Assembly: GCF_016424485.1 (NCBI RefSeq)
Contig: NZ_JAELUP010000103.1
Span: 642,686 to 706,685 of the forward strand
Source of the DNA: Paenibacillus roseus
GTDB taxonomy: Bacteria; Bacillota; Bacilli; Paenibacillales; Paenibacillaceae
DNA: 64,000 nucleotides
Direction: 5' to 3'
Position 1 is the stretch's first letter, and every line of letters starts with the position of its first letter. The notes beneath the pieces are model-generated. The model did not search any database and had not been told where the DNA came from. It was given only the letters and a program-made list of their open reading frames with translations. The position numbers and the translations under genes were made by a program. This document shows positions 17,114 to 25,653 of the stretch, piece after piece.

Positions 17114-18367
17114 ATGTATGAACCGAAGGAAACATTATCGATGCTGGCCTCTACTCAAATCGTAATCGAGGATGCATTAACCAAGCTGGGCTTTGGTGAA
17201 GACATGATTGAATTGCTGAAGGACCCGATGCGTGTCCTTACAGTCCGGATACCAGTGAGAATGGACGACGGTCATGTGCGGGTATTTAAAGGTTATCGGG
17301 CACAGCATAATGATGCGGTTGGACCGACCAAAGGCGGGGTGCGTTTCCACCCGGATGTCAATGAGGAAGAGGTTAAGGCGCTATCAATCTGGATGAGCCT
17401 GAAATGCGGAATTGCGAACTTGCCATATGGAGGCGGGAAAGGCGGAATTATTTGCGATCCGCGAAAAATGTCGCTGCGTGAGTTGGAGCGGTTGAGCCGC
17501 GGTTACGTTAGAGCGATCAGCCAGCTTGTGGGGCCAACTAAGGACATTCCAGCTCCTGACGTCATGACAAATTCGCAAATTATGGCATGGATGATGGATG
17601 AATACAGCCGTATCAGAGAATTTGACTCGCCCGGCTTTATTACTGGCAAGCCTTTGGTGCTTGGCGGTTCTCACGGCAGGGAGACGGCAACTGCGCGCGG
17701 CGTTGCGGTTATGATCCATGAAGCGCTCAAGGTAAATGGCATTGCCCTGCATGATGCCAGAGTGGTAGTCCAAGGCTTCGGCAATGCCGGCAGCTTCCTG
17801 GCGAAATTCATGCATGATTCCGGGGCGAAAGTAATTGCTATTTCAGATGTTCATGGGGCGCTGTATAATGAAGATGGGCTTGATATTAATGATTTGATCG
17901 ACCGCCGGGATTCCTTCGGAGCGGTTACGAATCTGTTCAAGAATACAATTTCAAATGAGCAACTGCTGGAGTTGGAGTGCGATGTGCTCGTTCCTGCCGC
18001 CATTGAGAATCAGATTACGGCCCATAATGCTCACAAGCTGAGAACAAAAGTTATTGTGGAGGCTGCGAATGGGCCGACGACCCTTGAGGCGACCCGAATC
18101 GTAACAGAACGGGGAATATTGCTTATTCCTGATGTACTGGCTAGCGCAGGCGGGGTCATTGTATCTTATTTCGAATGGGTGCAGAATAATCAGGGCTATT
18201 ACTGGACGGAAGCCGAAGTGGAGCACAAGCTCCGTGAAATGATGATTCGAGGTTTTAACCAAGTCTATCAAATTCATGAAACCAAAGGCGTAAATATGCG
18301 TCTGGCAGCTTATATGGCAGGCGTGCAAAAGATGGCGCAAGCGGTGCAATACCGCGGCTGGGTCTAA
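17114..18367 (+). CDS. gudB: NAD-type glutamate dehydrogenase (GudB/RocG family)
   Basis: A 417-residue enzyme that oxidatively deaminates glutamate to 2-oxoglutarate and ammonia. Substrate-binding and catalytic segments are clear: GPTKGGVRFHP, KCGIANLPYGGGKGGI (catalytic Lys), and GPTKDIPAPDVMTNSQIMAW. The NAD-binding domain has VVQGFGNAGSFLAKF. The length and close similarity fit GudB/RocG of Bacillus. Synteny with prsW, ypeB, and cmk matches the gudB locus, which is the reason for the symbol, though RocG cannot be excluded. The ribosome binding site is weak. Confidence 0.93.
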   Translation: MYEPKETLSMLASTQIVIEDALTKLGFGEDMIELLKDPMRVLTVRIPVRMDDGHVRVFKGYRAQHNDAVGPTKGGVRFHPDVNEEEVKALSIWMSLKCGIANLPYGGGKGGIICDPRKMSLRELERLSRGYVRAISQLVGPTKDIPAPDVMTNSQIMAWMMDEYSRIREFDSPGFITGKPLVLGGSHGRETATARGVAVMIHEALKVNGIALHDARVVVQGFGNAGSFLAKFMHDSGAKVIAISDVHGALYNEDGLDINDLIDRRDSFGAVTNLFKNTISNEQLLELECDVLVPAAIENQITAHNAHKLRTKVIVEAANGPTTLEATRIVTERGILLIPDVLASAGGVIVSYFEWVQNNQGYYWTEAEVEHKLREMMIRGFNQVYQIHETKGVNMRLAAYMAGVQKMAQAVQYRGWV

Positions 18368-18396
18368 CTTGCAATACGAAGGGAGGATACAAGCAG

Positions 18397-19095
18397 GTGT
18401 TATTACTTTCCATATTGACAGCAGCCGTCGCTCCCGGTGTCTCTCTGCTTACCTTCCTTTACTTGAAGGACAAATACGACATCGAACCGATCAATATGGT
18501 AATCCGGATGTTTATATTTGGAGCGCTGATCACGTTTCCAATTATGATTATCCAGCGCGGCCTGATGCTAGGTCTTGGAGAGTCCCCCTTCGTGTTCGCT
18601 TTTATTATTTCAGCCGGCGTGGAAGAAGGCTTAAAATGGTTTGTGCTCTACCATATCATTTATAACCATACGAACTTTGATGAGCCTTATGACGGCATTG
18701 TCTATGCTTCTGCAATTTCGCTTGGATTTGCAACGCTGGAGAATGTGCTGTATGCCATATTAGAGCCATCCACGTTTGGTTCACTGCTGATGCGCGCGCT
18801 GCTTCCTGTATCGGGACACGCACTGTTCGGCATCATCATGGGCTATTATTTGGGAAAGGCCAAGTTTACGGCGGACCAGCATCACAAGCGAATGCTCATT
18901 CTGTTCTCGCTTATCCAGCCGCTGTTTTGGCACGGCTTGTATAACTGGATTATGCTGATTGTCAAAACCAAATGGATGTTCATTATCGTACCGCTGATGA
19001 TTTACCTTTGGATTAAAGGGCTTCGCAAAATCAAAAGCGCCAATTCACGCTCTCCTTTCAGGCTCGTAAGACGAGAGGAAGAGATTAATTTGTGA
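18397..19095 (+). CDS. prsW: Intramembrane protease PrsW
   Basis: A 232-residue polytopic membrane metalloprotease. In B. subtilis PrsW makes the first cut in the anti-sigma factor RsiW and so activates SigW. Family motifs are visible: GVEEGLKWF (EExxK), FATLENVLYAI, and SGHALFGIIMGYYLG, with a further conserved His in PLFWHGLYNW. The start is a GTG with GGGAGG about 12 bases upstream. It follows the glutamate dehydrogenase gene as in B. subtilis. An ECF sigma/anti-sigma pair occurs elsewhere in this window (61.7 kb); whether PrsW acts on it is not known. Confidence 0.93.
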   Translation: MLLLSILTAAVAPGVSLLTFLYLKDKYDIEPINMVIRMFIFGALITFPIMIIQRGLMLGLGESPFVFAFIISAGVEEGLKWFVLYHIIYNHTNFDEPYDGIVYASAISLGFATLENVLYAILEPSTFGSLLMRALLPVSGHALFGIIMGYYLGKAKFTADQHHKRMLILFSLIQPLFWHGLYNWIMLIVKTKWMFIIVPLMIYLWIKGLRKIKSANSRSPFRLVRREEEINL

Positions 19096-19148
19096 TGCTT
19101 CTGTCTATAATGTCGGTTAGAAGGACAGAAGGAGGCTATTTTGACGAT

Positions 19149-19304
19149 ATGGATGGAAGAGTGAAGGTAACCATTCGCTGCAACCAATGCGGTGAAAAGT
19201 TTATTTTGCGAGGCCGCAGAGACAAGGGAAAGGTCGACACCGGCTTCAAGCAGTGCATCTGCAGCAATACCGACGATTTTGAAATTGAAGAACTATTCGG
19301 ATAA
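19149..19304 (+). CDS. Small Cys-containing hypothetical protein (zinc-ribbon-like)
   Basis: This 51-residue product carries CNQCG and CIC pairs of cysteines that could bind a metal, and otherwise no recognised domain. The ATG at 19149 has GGAGG 13 bases away, which is long. A GTG at 19092 that overlaps the prsW stop is an alternative start adding 19 residues. It takes the place where sleB stands in B. subtilis, but it is unrelated to SleB. Its function is unknown. Confidence 0.6.
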   Translation: MDGRVKVTIRCNQCGEKFILRGRRDKGKVDTGFKQCICSNTDDFEIEELFG

Positions 19305-19309
19305 TGCAT

Positions 19310-19366
19310 AAAGCTCCTTTGCGCAAACCAAACTAAAACCAGGTTTTGCACAAGAAAGGAGCTTTT
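19310..19366 (+). terminator. Long hairpin whose 3' arm carries the ypeB ribosome binding site
   Basis: AAAGCTCCTTT (19310-19320) pairs perfectly with AAAGGAGCTTT (19355-19365). An inner stem joins GCAAACC (19323-19329) with GGTTTTGC (19342-19349). The downstream arm contains AAGGAG, the only ribosome binding site for ypeB. It could act as a terminator for the upstream gene, as a translational lock on ypeB, or both. Confidence 0.65.
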
Positions 19367-19371
19367 GTGTT

Positions 19372-20730
19372 ATGTACCAACGACTGAGCGCAGTTTTGTT
19401 TCCTCTAGTGGCACTTTTGTTTATCGGGTCCATCTATTGGGGATACCAGGAGCATCAAGAGAAAAACTCCATCTTGATCAAGGCGGAGAACCAGTATCAG
19501 CGCGCTTTTCACGAACTGAGCTACAATGTTCAGCAGCTTCATAACCAGCTAGGGCATACGCTGGCAGTAAATTCGACTTCCAAAAATTATCACCGCAAAA
19601 GTCTGGTCAATGTATGGCGGTTGACCAGCGATGCGCAAAGCAAAATTAACCAACTTCCGCTCACCTTACTGCCATTCAGCAAGACTGAAGACTTTTTGGC
19701 GCGGATTGCCAATTTCTCCTACCGGACCGCGGTAAGGGATTTGAATCAAGAACCGTTGTCTGCCAAAGAACATGAAACCTTGAAAACCTTGTACGCCAAA
19801 TCCAAGGAAATTACGAATGATTTGCAGGGCATGCAAAGCAAGGTACTGCAACACGGTTTGCGCTGGATGGATGTTGAAACCGCACTGGCCACCGAGCAAT
19901 CTAGCAGTGACAACACGATTATCGACGGTTTCAAAACGGTGGACAAAAAGGTCGAAGGTTACCCGGAAATTAACTGGGGTCCGTCGGTTTCGGCCATGTT
20001 CGAGAGACGCTCTATAAAAATGCTAAGCGGCACTCCGGTTACTGCTAAGGACGTCAAGCATAAGGCTGCCAAATTTCTTGGCGTATCCGATCCGAACCGC
20101 ATCAAGGTAACGGAGCAAGGACAATCGACGGAGTATGCGACTTACTCAGCAGTACTGGAGCGCAAGGAAGGCAATGTGCAGCTTGATTTCAGCAAAAAGG
20201 GAGGCCAACTGCTGCGATTCCTTGATAACCGCGATATTGGCAAGAAGCGGGTGGGAGTGGCGAGAGCGGAGCAGTCAGCGAAGAAATTCCTTGACACGCA
20301 TGGTTATCCGTCTCTAACTGCCGTCAGCTATGACAACAACGGAAGATCGGTCAATCTCAATTTTGTAGCTATTCAGGGTAAGGTGCTCATTTATCCCGAG
20401 AAGCTGACGGTTAAGGTCGGTCTTGATAACGGCGAGGTTGTCGGGATGCACGCGGAAGATTTTGCTTACGAGCATAGGACCAGAAAGATTGAAAAGCCGA
20501 AGCTGAGCGAGGCCGAAGCGCGAAAAGTGCTGAACCCCGAGTTTAAGGTGAATCGGACCGAGCAAGCGATTATCAAGAACGAATTGTCCAAGGAAGTTCT
20601 TTGCTATGAGTTTATCGGCAAAATCAACGGACAGTTCTACCGGATCTATGTGAATGCAAACGACGGGGTGGAGGAGTCAATTGAACAGATCCCCGGTATT
20701 GGAGAAGACAATCTGCCAGCAACCTCTTGA
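19372..20730 (+). CDS. ypeB: Germination protein YpeB
   Basis: A 452-residue spore protein of the YpeB family, required in Bacillus to place and stabilise the cortex-lytic enzyme SleB. An N-terminal membrane anchor lies at about residues 9-27. The helical N-domain includes the motif YNVQQLHNQLGHTLAVNS, and the C-terminal half (about 220-445) contains repeated PepSY-like units. The ATG is served by an AAGGAG site inside a strong hairpin. The partner gene sleB, normally directly upstream, is missing here and would have to be elsewhere in the genome. Confidence 0.93.
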   Translation: MYQRLSAVLFPLVALLFIGSIYWGYQEHQEKNSILIKAENQYQRAFHELSYNVQQLHNQLGHTLAVNSTSKNYHRKSLVNVWRLTSDAQSKINQLPLTLLPFSKTEDFLARIANFSYRTAVRDLNQEPLSAKEHETLKTLYAKSKEITNDLQGMQSKVLQHGLRWMDVETALATEQSSSDNTIIDGFKTVDKKVEGYPEINWGPSVSAMFERRSIKMLSGTPVTAKDVKHKAAKFLGVSDPNRIKVTEQGQSTEYATYSAVLERKEGNVQLDFSKKGGQLLRFLDNRDIGKKRVGVARAEQSAKKFLDTHGYPSLTAVSYDNNGRSVNLNFVAIQGKVLIYPEKLTVKVGLDNGEVVGMHAEDFAYEHRTRKIEKPKLSEAEARKVLNPEFKVNRTEQAIIKNELSKEVLCYEFIGKINGQFYRIYVNANDGVEESIEQIPGIGEDNLPATS

Positions 20731-20765
20731 CCTGAAATAATGGACCTGAAACAAAGACGAAAGGT

Positions 20766-20811
20766 ACGGCTTCACGACTCTTGAAAAAAGAGACCGTGAA
20801 GCCGTCTTTTT
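20766..20811 (+). terminator. Terminator after ypeB
   Basis: ACGGCTTCACG / CGTGAAGCCGT with an inner CTCTT/AAGAG stem, then CTTTTTC. Confidence 0.92.
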
Positions 20812-20836
20812 CATATAGCCCACTGCAAGCGGGTCA

Positions 20837-20845
20837 TGGTATAAT
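20837..20845 (+). promoter_or_regulatory. Extended -10 promoter before the PilZ gene
   Basis: TGG directly precedes a perfect TATAAT (20840-20845). No clear -35 is visible, as is common for extended -10 promoters. The gene starts 30 bases downstream. Confidence 0.6.
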
Positions 20846-20875
20846 ATACCTATACACAGGAGGGAGAGCTTCAGG

Positions 20876-21529
20876 TTGCAGCCCAAAGTAAATCAAATAT
20901 TGTATCTGCAAGTCGCCTCAGCAGATGAAGAAGCTAGCAAAATCAACTATAAGGCTCGCATCGCCGATTACAGGGAGCAGGACTTGCTTATCGAGGTTCC
21001 GATTAATGAAGAGAACGGAAAGCTCAAGAAGCTGTACCTTGGGGACGAACTGTCCGCTTATTTCCTCAATGAGAATGGCGTGAAGCATTATTTTAATAGC
21101 CATGTCCTCGGCTTCAGAGAAGATGTTATAAAGCTTATATCGATTCGCAAACCTGATCCCGATCAAGTAACAAAAGTTCAACGCCGCAGTTTTTTTCGTG
21201 TTCCTGCGGAGCTTGAGCTTGCGGTAAAATTGCCAGATCAGACTCGATTTTTGGCATATACCGACGATGTTGGCGGGGGCGGCATTTCTTTTCTCGCCGA
21301 CGGCAAATGGCAGGTGAAGGAAGGCGAGACGCTGGAATGCTGGATGCTGCTTTCTTACAAGAACGGAAGTCTGGATCACTCCGGCTTTGTCTCGGAAGTT
21401 GTCAGGGTGGAGAAGCTTGAATCTGGCCGAATTCAGGTAATGTGCAAATTCGCACAAATCAATGACAGTGAGCGCCAACGAATTATCCGGTATTGTTTTG
21501 AGCGGCAGCTGGATTTCAGGAACAGATAG
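20876..21529 (+). CDS. ypfA: PilZ-domain c-di-GMP-binding flagellar brake protein (YpfA/MotI-like)
   Basis: A 217-residue protein with an N-terminal YcgR-like domain (about residues 5-95) and a C-terminal PilZ domain. The c-di-GMP signature is complete: RRSFFR (RxxxR, Arg104 and Arg108) and DVGGGGISF. In B. subtilis YpfA (MotI/DgrA) binds c-di-GMP and disengages the flagellar stator. The start is a TTG with AGGAGGGAG upstream. Position before ypfB and cmk matches B. subtilis. Confidence 0.92.
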   Translation: MQPKVNQILYLQVASADEEASKINYKARIADYREQDLLIEVPINEENGKLKKLYLGDELSAYFLNENGVKHYFNSHVLGFREDVIKLISIRKPDPDQVTKVQRRSFFRVPAELELAVKLPDQTRFLAYTDDVGGGGISFLADGKWQVKEGETLECWMLLSYKNGSLDHSGFVSEVVRVEKLESGRIQVMCKFAQINDSERQRIIRYCFERQLDFRNR

Positions 21530-21629
21530 TATTGAAGCGGGTCATGGTATTTAGGGTTGGCCTCTCATGCATAGCAGCCAATTTTAGGGAAAAACTATCC
21601 TCAACCTTACAGGAAGAGGGCGGTCGTCC

Positions 21630-21839
21630 TTGAAACAACAACGTTGGCTTAGGCATACGGAGCGAATCACAGTATGGATTATTATAATATGCGGCATCGT
21701 TTTGGGTGGCCTTGTTGTCGCTCAATTTGCTCTGCAATTTGCTGTTGTCCGCGAGTGGGTAACAGGAGTGGACCGGCTTGAAGGGCTGCCCTTTTTTCAA
21801 GATATGACGGCACGGCTGTTTATGCTTATTCAGAGATGA
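21630..21839 (+). CDS. Small membrane protein (YpfB-like)
   Basis: A 69-residue protein with one strong membrane segment at about residues 13-37 (WIIIICGIVLGGLVVAQFAL) and a basic N-terminus. Size, topology, and position between ypfA and cmk match YpfB. The function is unknown. It begins with TTG behind a weak GAGGG-type site. Confidence 0.72.
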   Translation: MKQQRWLRHTERITVWIIIICGIVLGGLVVAQFALQFAVVREWVTGVDRLEGLPFFQDMTARLFMLIQR

Positions 21840-21882
21840 AGCCGCAGCGCGGCAGAGGTTGCATAAACTTATAGGCAGACAG

Positions 21883-21904
21883 AGGGCCGACAGCCCTTGT
21901 TTTT
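21883..21904 (+). terminator. Terminator after the ypfB-like gene
   Basis: AGGGC / GCCCT around a CGACA loop, then TGTTTTT. The T-run overlaps the -35 of the next promoter. Confidence 0.75.
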
Positions 21905-21931
21905 GCATCTCATAGCGTGATGTGGTATAAT
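21903..21931 (+). promoter_or_regulatory. Strong promoter for cmk
   Basis: TTGCAT (21903-21908) and TATAAT (21926-21931) are exactly 17 bases apart, with TGTGG before the -10 as an extension. The leader before cmk is about 185 bases long. Confidence 0.75.
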
Positions 21932-22123
21932 TTTCACGTTGCAGGCAGAGCCTGCTTTTTTCTTGAAACTTGAAATATGAGAAAGTATTATTCGGAATCC
22001 ATACTTTGCTTCTATTTCTCCGTAGAATGCCCCGCATTGAGCGGAAGCCGTTAAAGCTTAAGAAGAATGCCGCTGACGCGCTTTAGCGTTGCTTCGTCTC
22101 TTACTCAAGGAGGAATTTAATCG

Positions 22124-22822
22124 GTGGAAATGATGCAGAAGGGCGCGGGACTGATCAATATTGCGATTGATGGTCCGGCGGGGGCTGGCAAGAGTACAGT
22201 TGCAAGAAAGGTAGCCGAACAGCTTCGTTATGTTTATATCGATACCGGAGCCATGTATCGGGCCGTTACGTTTGGCGCGCTCCGCGCAGGCATTGAGCCT
22301 GGGGACAGCGAGCAAGTAGGCAGTCTGGCTGCTTCGCTTGATATCCGGCTGCTGCCCAGCGAGAACGGGCAAAAAGTTGTGCTAGGCGGCGAAGATGTTA
22401 CGGAACAGATACGTTCCAGGGAAATTAATCTTCGTGTATCGCGGGTTGCTGCGATTGAGCAGGTTCGTACCCGGCTTGTGTCCATGCAGAGAGAGCTGGC
22501 CGGTCGCAAGGGCGTCGTTATGGACGGCCGCGATATCGGCACGCATGTACTGCCTGACGCAGAGTTGAAGGTGTTTCTGACTGCTTCTGTCCGCATCCGG
22601 GCAGAGCGGCGCTACAGAGAGACCGGACAGGCTGACAGAGTTGACTTGGAACAGCTGGAGAGGGAAATCGAACAGCGGGACAGGTTGGACAGTGAACGCG
22701 AGATTTCTCCACTGATTTGCGCAGAGGACGCGGTCGTCATTGACAGTACGTCTTTGACGATTGAGCAAGTTGTGTCGCAAATTGTTGAATTAAGCCGAAC
22801 CAAAAAGGTGGAGGCGAAGTAA
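22124..22822 (+). CDS. cmk: (d)CMP kinase
   Basis: A 232-residue nucleoside monophosphate kinase that phosphorylates CMP and dCMP with ATP. The P-loop is IDGPAGAGKSTVARKVAE. The CMP-binding segment YIDTGAMYRAVT, the GRDIGTHVLPDA motif, and the ASVRIRAERRYRE lid region are all present. The GTG start at 22124 has AAGGAGGA about ten bases upstream; an ATG six bases later is an alternative. Synteny ypfAB-cmk-plsC-ypfD agrees. Confidence 0.95.
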   Translation: MEMMQKGAGLINIAIDGPAGAGKSTVARKVAEQLRYVYIDTGAMYRAVTFGALRAGIEPGDSEQVGSLAASLDIRLLPSENGQKVVLGGEDVTEQIRSREINLRVSRVAAIEQVRTRLVSMQRELAGRKGVVMDGRDIGTHVLPDAELKVFLTASVRIRAERRYRETGQADRVDLEQLEREIEQRDRLDSEREISPLICAEDAVVIDSTSLTIEQVVSQIVELSRTKKVEAK

Positions 22823-22825
22823 ACT

Positions 22826-23401
22826 ATGTTATATCGATTTTGTCGTGCTGCGCTCCGTGTTTTTTTTGCGATTGCTTTTCCCCTGAAGACAACGGGTCTG
22901 GATAATATTCCGGATAAAGGACCTGTTCTTCTTTGTTCTAATCATATCAGCAATTTCGATCCGGTTGCCGTAGGCATCAAGCTTCAACGCAAGGTTCATT
23001 ACATGGCCAAGGCGGAGTTGTTCAGCTTTCGTCCGATAGGAGCATTTCTCTCCGGGCTGGGCGCGTTCCCGGTCAAAAGAGGCGGCGTAAGCAAGGATGC
23101 GATAAAGAATTCCATTCAAATGCTTAAGGATGGCAGTGTCATGGGGATATTCCCGGAAGGCAGCCGCAGCAACTCAGGCGGCGCAGCCAAGAAGGGGGCA
23201 GCCATGATTGCGCTCCGCAGCGGAGCTGTAATCATCCCGGTAACGTTGATCGGAGAATACAAATGGTTTCGGCCAATGCAAGTAATTTATGGAAAACCGG
23301 TTGACTTGAGCGAGTTTACAGAGGATACTTCATCTGATGCGCTTGAGCGGCTTACTGATAAAATCATGAACAAAATTTGGGAACAAAAAAGATCCGCCTA
23401 G
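22826..23401 (+). CDS. plsC: 1-acyl-sn-glycerol-3-phosphate acyltransferase (PlsC type)
   Basis: A 191-residue membrane-associated acyltransferase that converts lysophosphatidic acid to phosphatidic acid. Catalytic block NHISNFDP (HxxxxD), the substrate block FPEGSRSNSGG, and the late VIPVTLIGEYKW segment are typical. It begins three bases after the cmk stop, with GGAGG inside the end of cmk, so the two are co-transcribed. Together with plsY and gpsA nearby it covers much of the pathway to phosphatidic acid. Confidence 0.92.
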   Translation: MLYRFCRAALRVFFAIAFPLKTTGLDNIPDKGPVLLCSNHISNFDPVAVGIKLQRKVHYMAKAELFSFRPIGAFLSGLGAFPVKRGGVSKDAIKNSIQMLKDGSVMGIFPEGSRSNSGGAAKKGAAMIALRSGAVIIPVTLIGEYKWFRPMQVIYGKPVDLSEFTEDTSSDALERLTDKIMNKIWEQKRSA

Positions 23402-23500
23402 TCTGTGGCAAGCGATAAATGTGGCTGACATCAATGCGAGGGTTTTAATTTAGGGCGCAACGCCGATATGTGGTTTACATAGCTGGCGCTTGTGAAAAAA

Positions 23501-23553
23501 CGTTTTAAATACTGTGTCCTGGACGTTTCAAATATCAGGTACAGGTTTAAATA
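23501..23553 (+). repeat. Three direct GTTTnAAATA-like motifs upstream of ypfD
   Basis: CGTTTTAAATA (23501-23511), CGTTTCAAATA (23524-23534), and GGTTTAAATA (23544-23553) occur at 20-23 base intervals just before the S1-domain gene. This could be a regulator-binding array or chance in AT-rich DNA. Confidence 0.35.
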
Positions 23554-23585
23554 AAGTTGGGGTATGAATCGAGGAGGTATTTCAA

Positions 23586-24842
23586 ATGTCAGAAGAAACA
23601 AAGGTACAGGAATCTGTAGTAGAGGAAACCGTTGCTCAGGAAGCTGGAGAAATCAGCCAGCAGGCCGCAATGGATCTTGTCTCGCTGAAAAAAGGCGACA
23701 CGGTCAAAGGAACAATCGTCAAGATTGAAGACAACCAAGCGACTGTTAGTCTTGGATATAAATATGACGGTGTGATTCCGCTTCGTGAGCTTTCGGCTGT
23801 TCAGCTTGACAATGCTGCAGAAGCGGTGCAAGTTGGCCAGGAAGTAGAGTTGAAAGTTGTCAGCATTGATGACGAGAAAGAAAGACTTGTTCTTTCGAAG
23901 CGTCTGGTTGACGGCGAAAATGCATGGGAGCAGCTTCAAAGCCGTTTCGAAAGCGGTGAAGTATTCGAAGTTGCCGTTGCTGATGTTGTAAAAGGCGGCC
24001 TTGTTGTAGATGTAGGCGTGCGCGGTTTCATTCCTGCTTCTATGGTAGAGCGTCATTTCGTTGAAGATTTCAGCGACTACAAAGGACGTACGCTGCGCGT
24101 TAAAGTAAAAGAAATCGATAAAGAAAACAACAAAGTAATCCTTTCCCAAAAAGAAGTTTTGGATGCTGAATTTGAACAGAACAAACAGCAAATTTTGTCT
24201 TCCCTTGAGGCAGGCCAAGAGCTGGAAGGTACTGTTCAACGCTTGACTCCGTTCGGCGCATTCGTAGATATCGGCGGTGTTGACGGCCTGGTTCACGTAT
24301 CCGAGTTGTCCTGGCAGCACGTTGCTCATCCGAAGGATCTGGTATCCGAAGGCGACAAAGTAAGAGTTAAAATATTGAAAGTTGATCCTGCAGTAGGCAA
24401 AATCAGTCTGAGCATCAAAGCTGCACAGCCTGGTCCTTGGGAGTCTGCAGCTGGCCAATTCAATACTGGCGATGTTGTAACAGGAACAGTTCGCCGCTTG
24501 GTCAACTTTGGCGCATTCGTTGAAATCGCGCCAGGCGTTGAAGGCCTTGTACACATCTCCCAAATCGCACACCGCCACATTGCTACGCCTCACGAGGTAC
24601 TGCAAGAGGGTCAAGAAGTGCAAGCGAAAGTACTGGACTTCAATCCGGCTGAAAAACGCGTTAGCCTGAGCATCAAGGAAACGGAAGAGGCGCCTGAGCA
24701 AGCTCCTAAGCAAGAAAGAGCTGAAAGATCTTCCCGCGCTCCAAAAGAAGAGCTCAACAACCCGAACGTAAGCCTTAGCAATCAAAGCATGAGCTTTACG
24801 CTCGCTGAGAAATTCGGCGACAAATTGAGCAAATTTAAATAA
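23586..24842 (+). CDS. ypfD: S1 RNA-binding domain protein (YpfD, ribosomal protein S1 homologue)
   Basis: A 418-residue protein made of four S1 (OB-fold) repeats, at about residues 30-105, 117-190, 203-273, and 288-358. The last two are the most canonical (GTVQRLTPFGAFVDIGG and GTVRRLVNFGAFVEI). A charged tail follows. It matches the four-repeat YpfD/S1 proteins of Firmicutes, which are shorter than six-repeat E. coli S1; a role in translation initiation is uncertain. The ATG has a GAGGAGG site. Codon use is strongly biased, which suggests high expression. Confidence 0.93.
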   Translation: MSEETKVQESVVEETVAQEAGEISQQAAMDLVSLKKGDTVKGTIVKIEDNQATVSLGYKYDGVIPLRELSAVQLDNAAEAVQVGQEVELKVVSIDDEKERLVLSKRLVDGENAWEQLQSRFESGEVFEVAVADVVKGGLVVDVGVRGFIPASMVERHFVEDFSDYKGRTLRVKVKEIDKENNKVILSQKEVLDAEFEQNKQQILSSLEAGQELEGTVQRLTPFGAFVDIGGVDGLVHVSELSWQHVAHPKDLVSEGDKVRVKILKVDPAVGKISLSIKAAQPGPWESAAGQFNTGDVVTGTVRRLVNFGAFVEIAPGVEGLVHISQIAHRHIATPHEVLQEGQEVQAKVLDFNPAEKRVSLSIKETEEAPEQAPKQERAERSSRAPKEELNNPNVSLSNQSMSFTLAEKFGDKLSKFK

Positions 24843-24857
24843 GTTATCCTCATATTC

Positions 24858-24885
24858 TGCGCCGCTGCCAATTGGCAGCGGCGCA
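24858..24885 (+). terminator. Perfect hairpin after ypfD (first of two)
   Basis: TGCGCCGCTGCCA / TGGCAGCGGCGCA with a two-base loop, without a T-run. It may protect the mRNA end or stall polymerase ahead of the next hairpin. Confidence 0.6.
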
Positions 24886-24893
24886 AGTATTTA

Positions 24894-24930
24894 AACAGGC
24901 AGCTTCACTTTTGGTGAAGCTGCCTGTTCT
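24894..24930 (+). terminator. Second hairpin after ypfD
   Basis: AACAGGCAGCTTCAC / GTGAAGCTGCCTGTT around a TTTTG loop, followed by CTATATT. A strong stem with a poor T-run. Confidence 0.65.
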
Positions 24931-25026
24931 ATATTCCGCATAGTTGAAACGCAACGCTTTAAGCCTTTCTCCTGAAATGTTTTCGCCTGCTTTTACACAT
25001 AATAGAAGCAGCAGGAGGGATTGGGA

Positions 25027-25653
25027 ATGAACGACGGGTATCTTGCAGGCTTGCTGCTAATAATGATCGGCATTTTGCTGTCAACGGGGTGGAGAAGCCT
25101 GATTATACAGGAGATTTCCATTCGGATTGTTGGCTGCGTCTTGCTCGGGAGCCTGTTATTGTCAAGCCAGATGTGGCCTGTAACTGCAAGTCTTGCCATA
25201 CAAGGAAGTGTAGCCTGGCTCCTATTATGGGGCATCATCGCAGGTGCTGTCTCCGTCTCACGCTCCGGGCTGATGTATGTGGCATTTGGAGCCGCACTCA
25301 TTGCTGTCGTCTGGTTTTGGAGCGGCAGATTATATTGGCTTGATCCGGTGCTGTATGTGTTCAAACCGGGCTGGGACGGTGTTTTTTTTGCAGGGCTGCT
25401 GGCCGGATTGCTTGTTGGCACATTCAAGGATCAATTTGCAGTATTGGCCTGCGCCCTCCCGGCTGGCCAGCTGTTGCTGGGATTAAGCATCGGCAATGGA
25501 GGTCATGACATAGGGGGAGCGAATTGGTGGGACCATTTTGTTAGCGCGCTTATTCTGGCACGCCTCACATCCGTAGTTCTGCAGCTGTTTATTAAGCTTG
25601 GCTCTAAGCTGGGACTGCACCGATTAAAGGATCAAGGGGGAGAACCATCTTGA
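25027..25653 (+). CDS. Hydrophobic membrane protein (YphA-like)
   Basis: A 208-residue polytopic membrane protein with six or so hydrophobic segments and no catalytic motif that I recognise. Its place between ypfD and the YIEGIA-family gene matches yphA of B. subtilis, which has the same general topology. The ATG at 25027 with AGGAGGGA upstream is preferred over a TTG six bases earlier. The stop overlaps the next start by four bases. Confidence 0.75.
   Translation: MNDGYLAGLLLIMIGILLSTGWRSLIIQEISIRIVGCVLLGSLLLSSQMWPVTASLAIQGSVAWLLLWGIIAGAVSVSRSGLMYVAFGAALIAVVWFWSGRLYWLDPVLYVFKPGWDGVFFAGLLAGLLVGTFKDQFAVLACALPAGQLLLGLSIGNGGHDIGGANWWDHFVSALILARLTSVVLQLFIKLGSKLGLHRLKDQGGEPS

Noticed and set aside
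23589..24785. A 398-codon minus-strand reading frame opposite ypfD
   Set aside because: It is a mirror of the strongly biased codon use of the S1-domain gene; Phe/Tyr/Asn-rich with no ribosome binding site.
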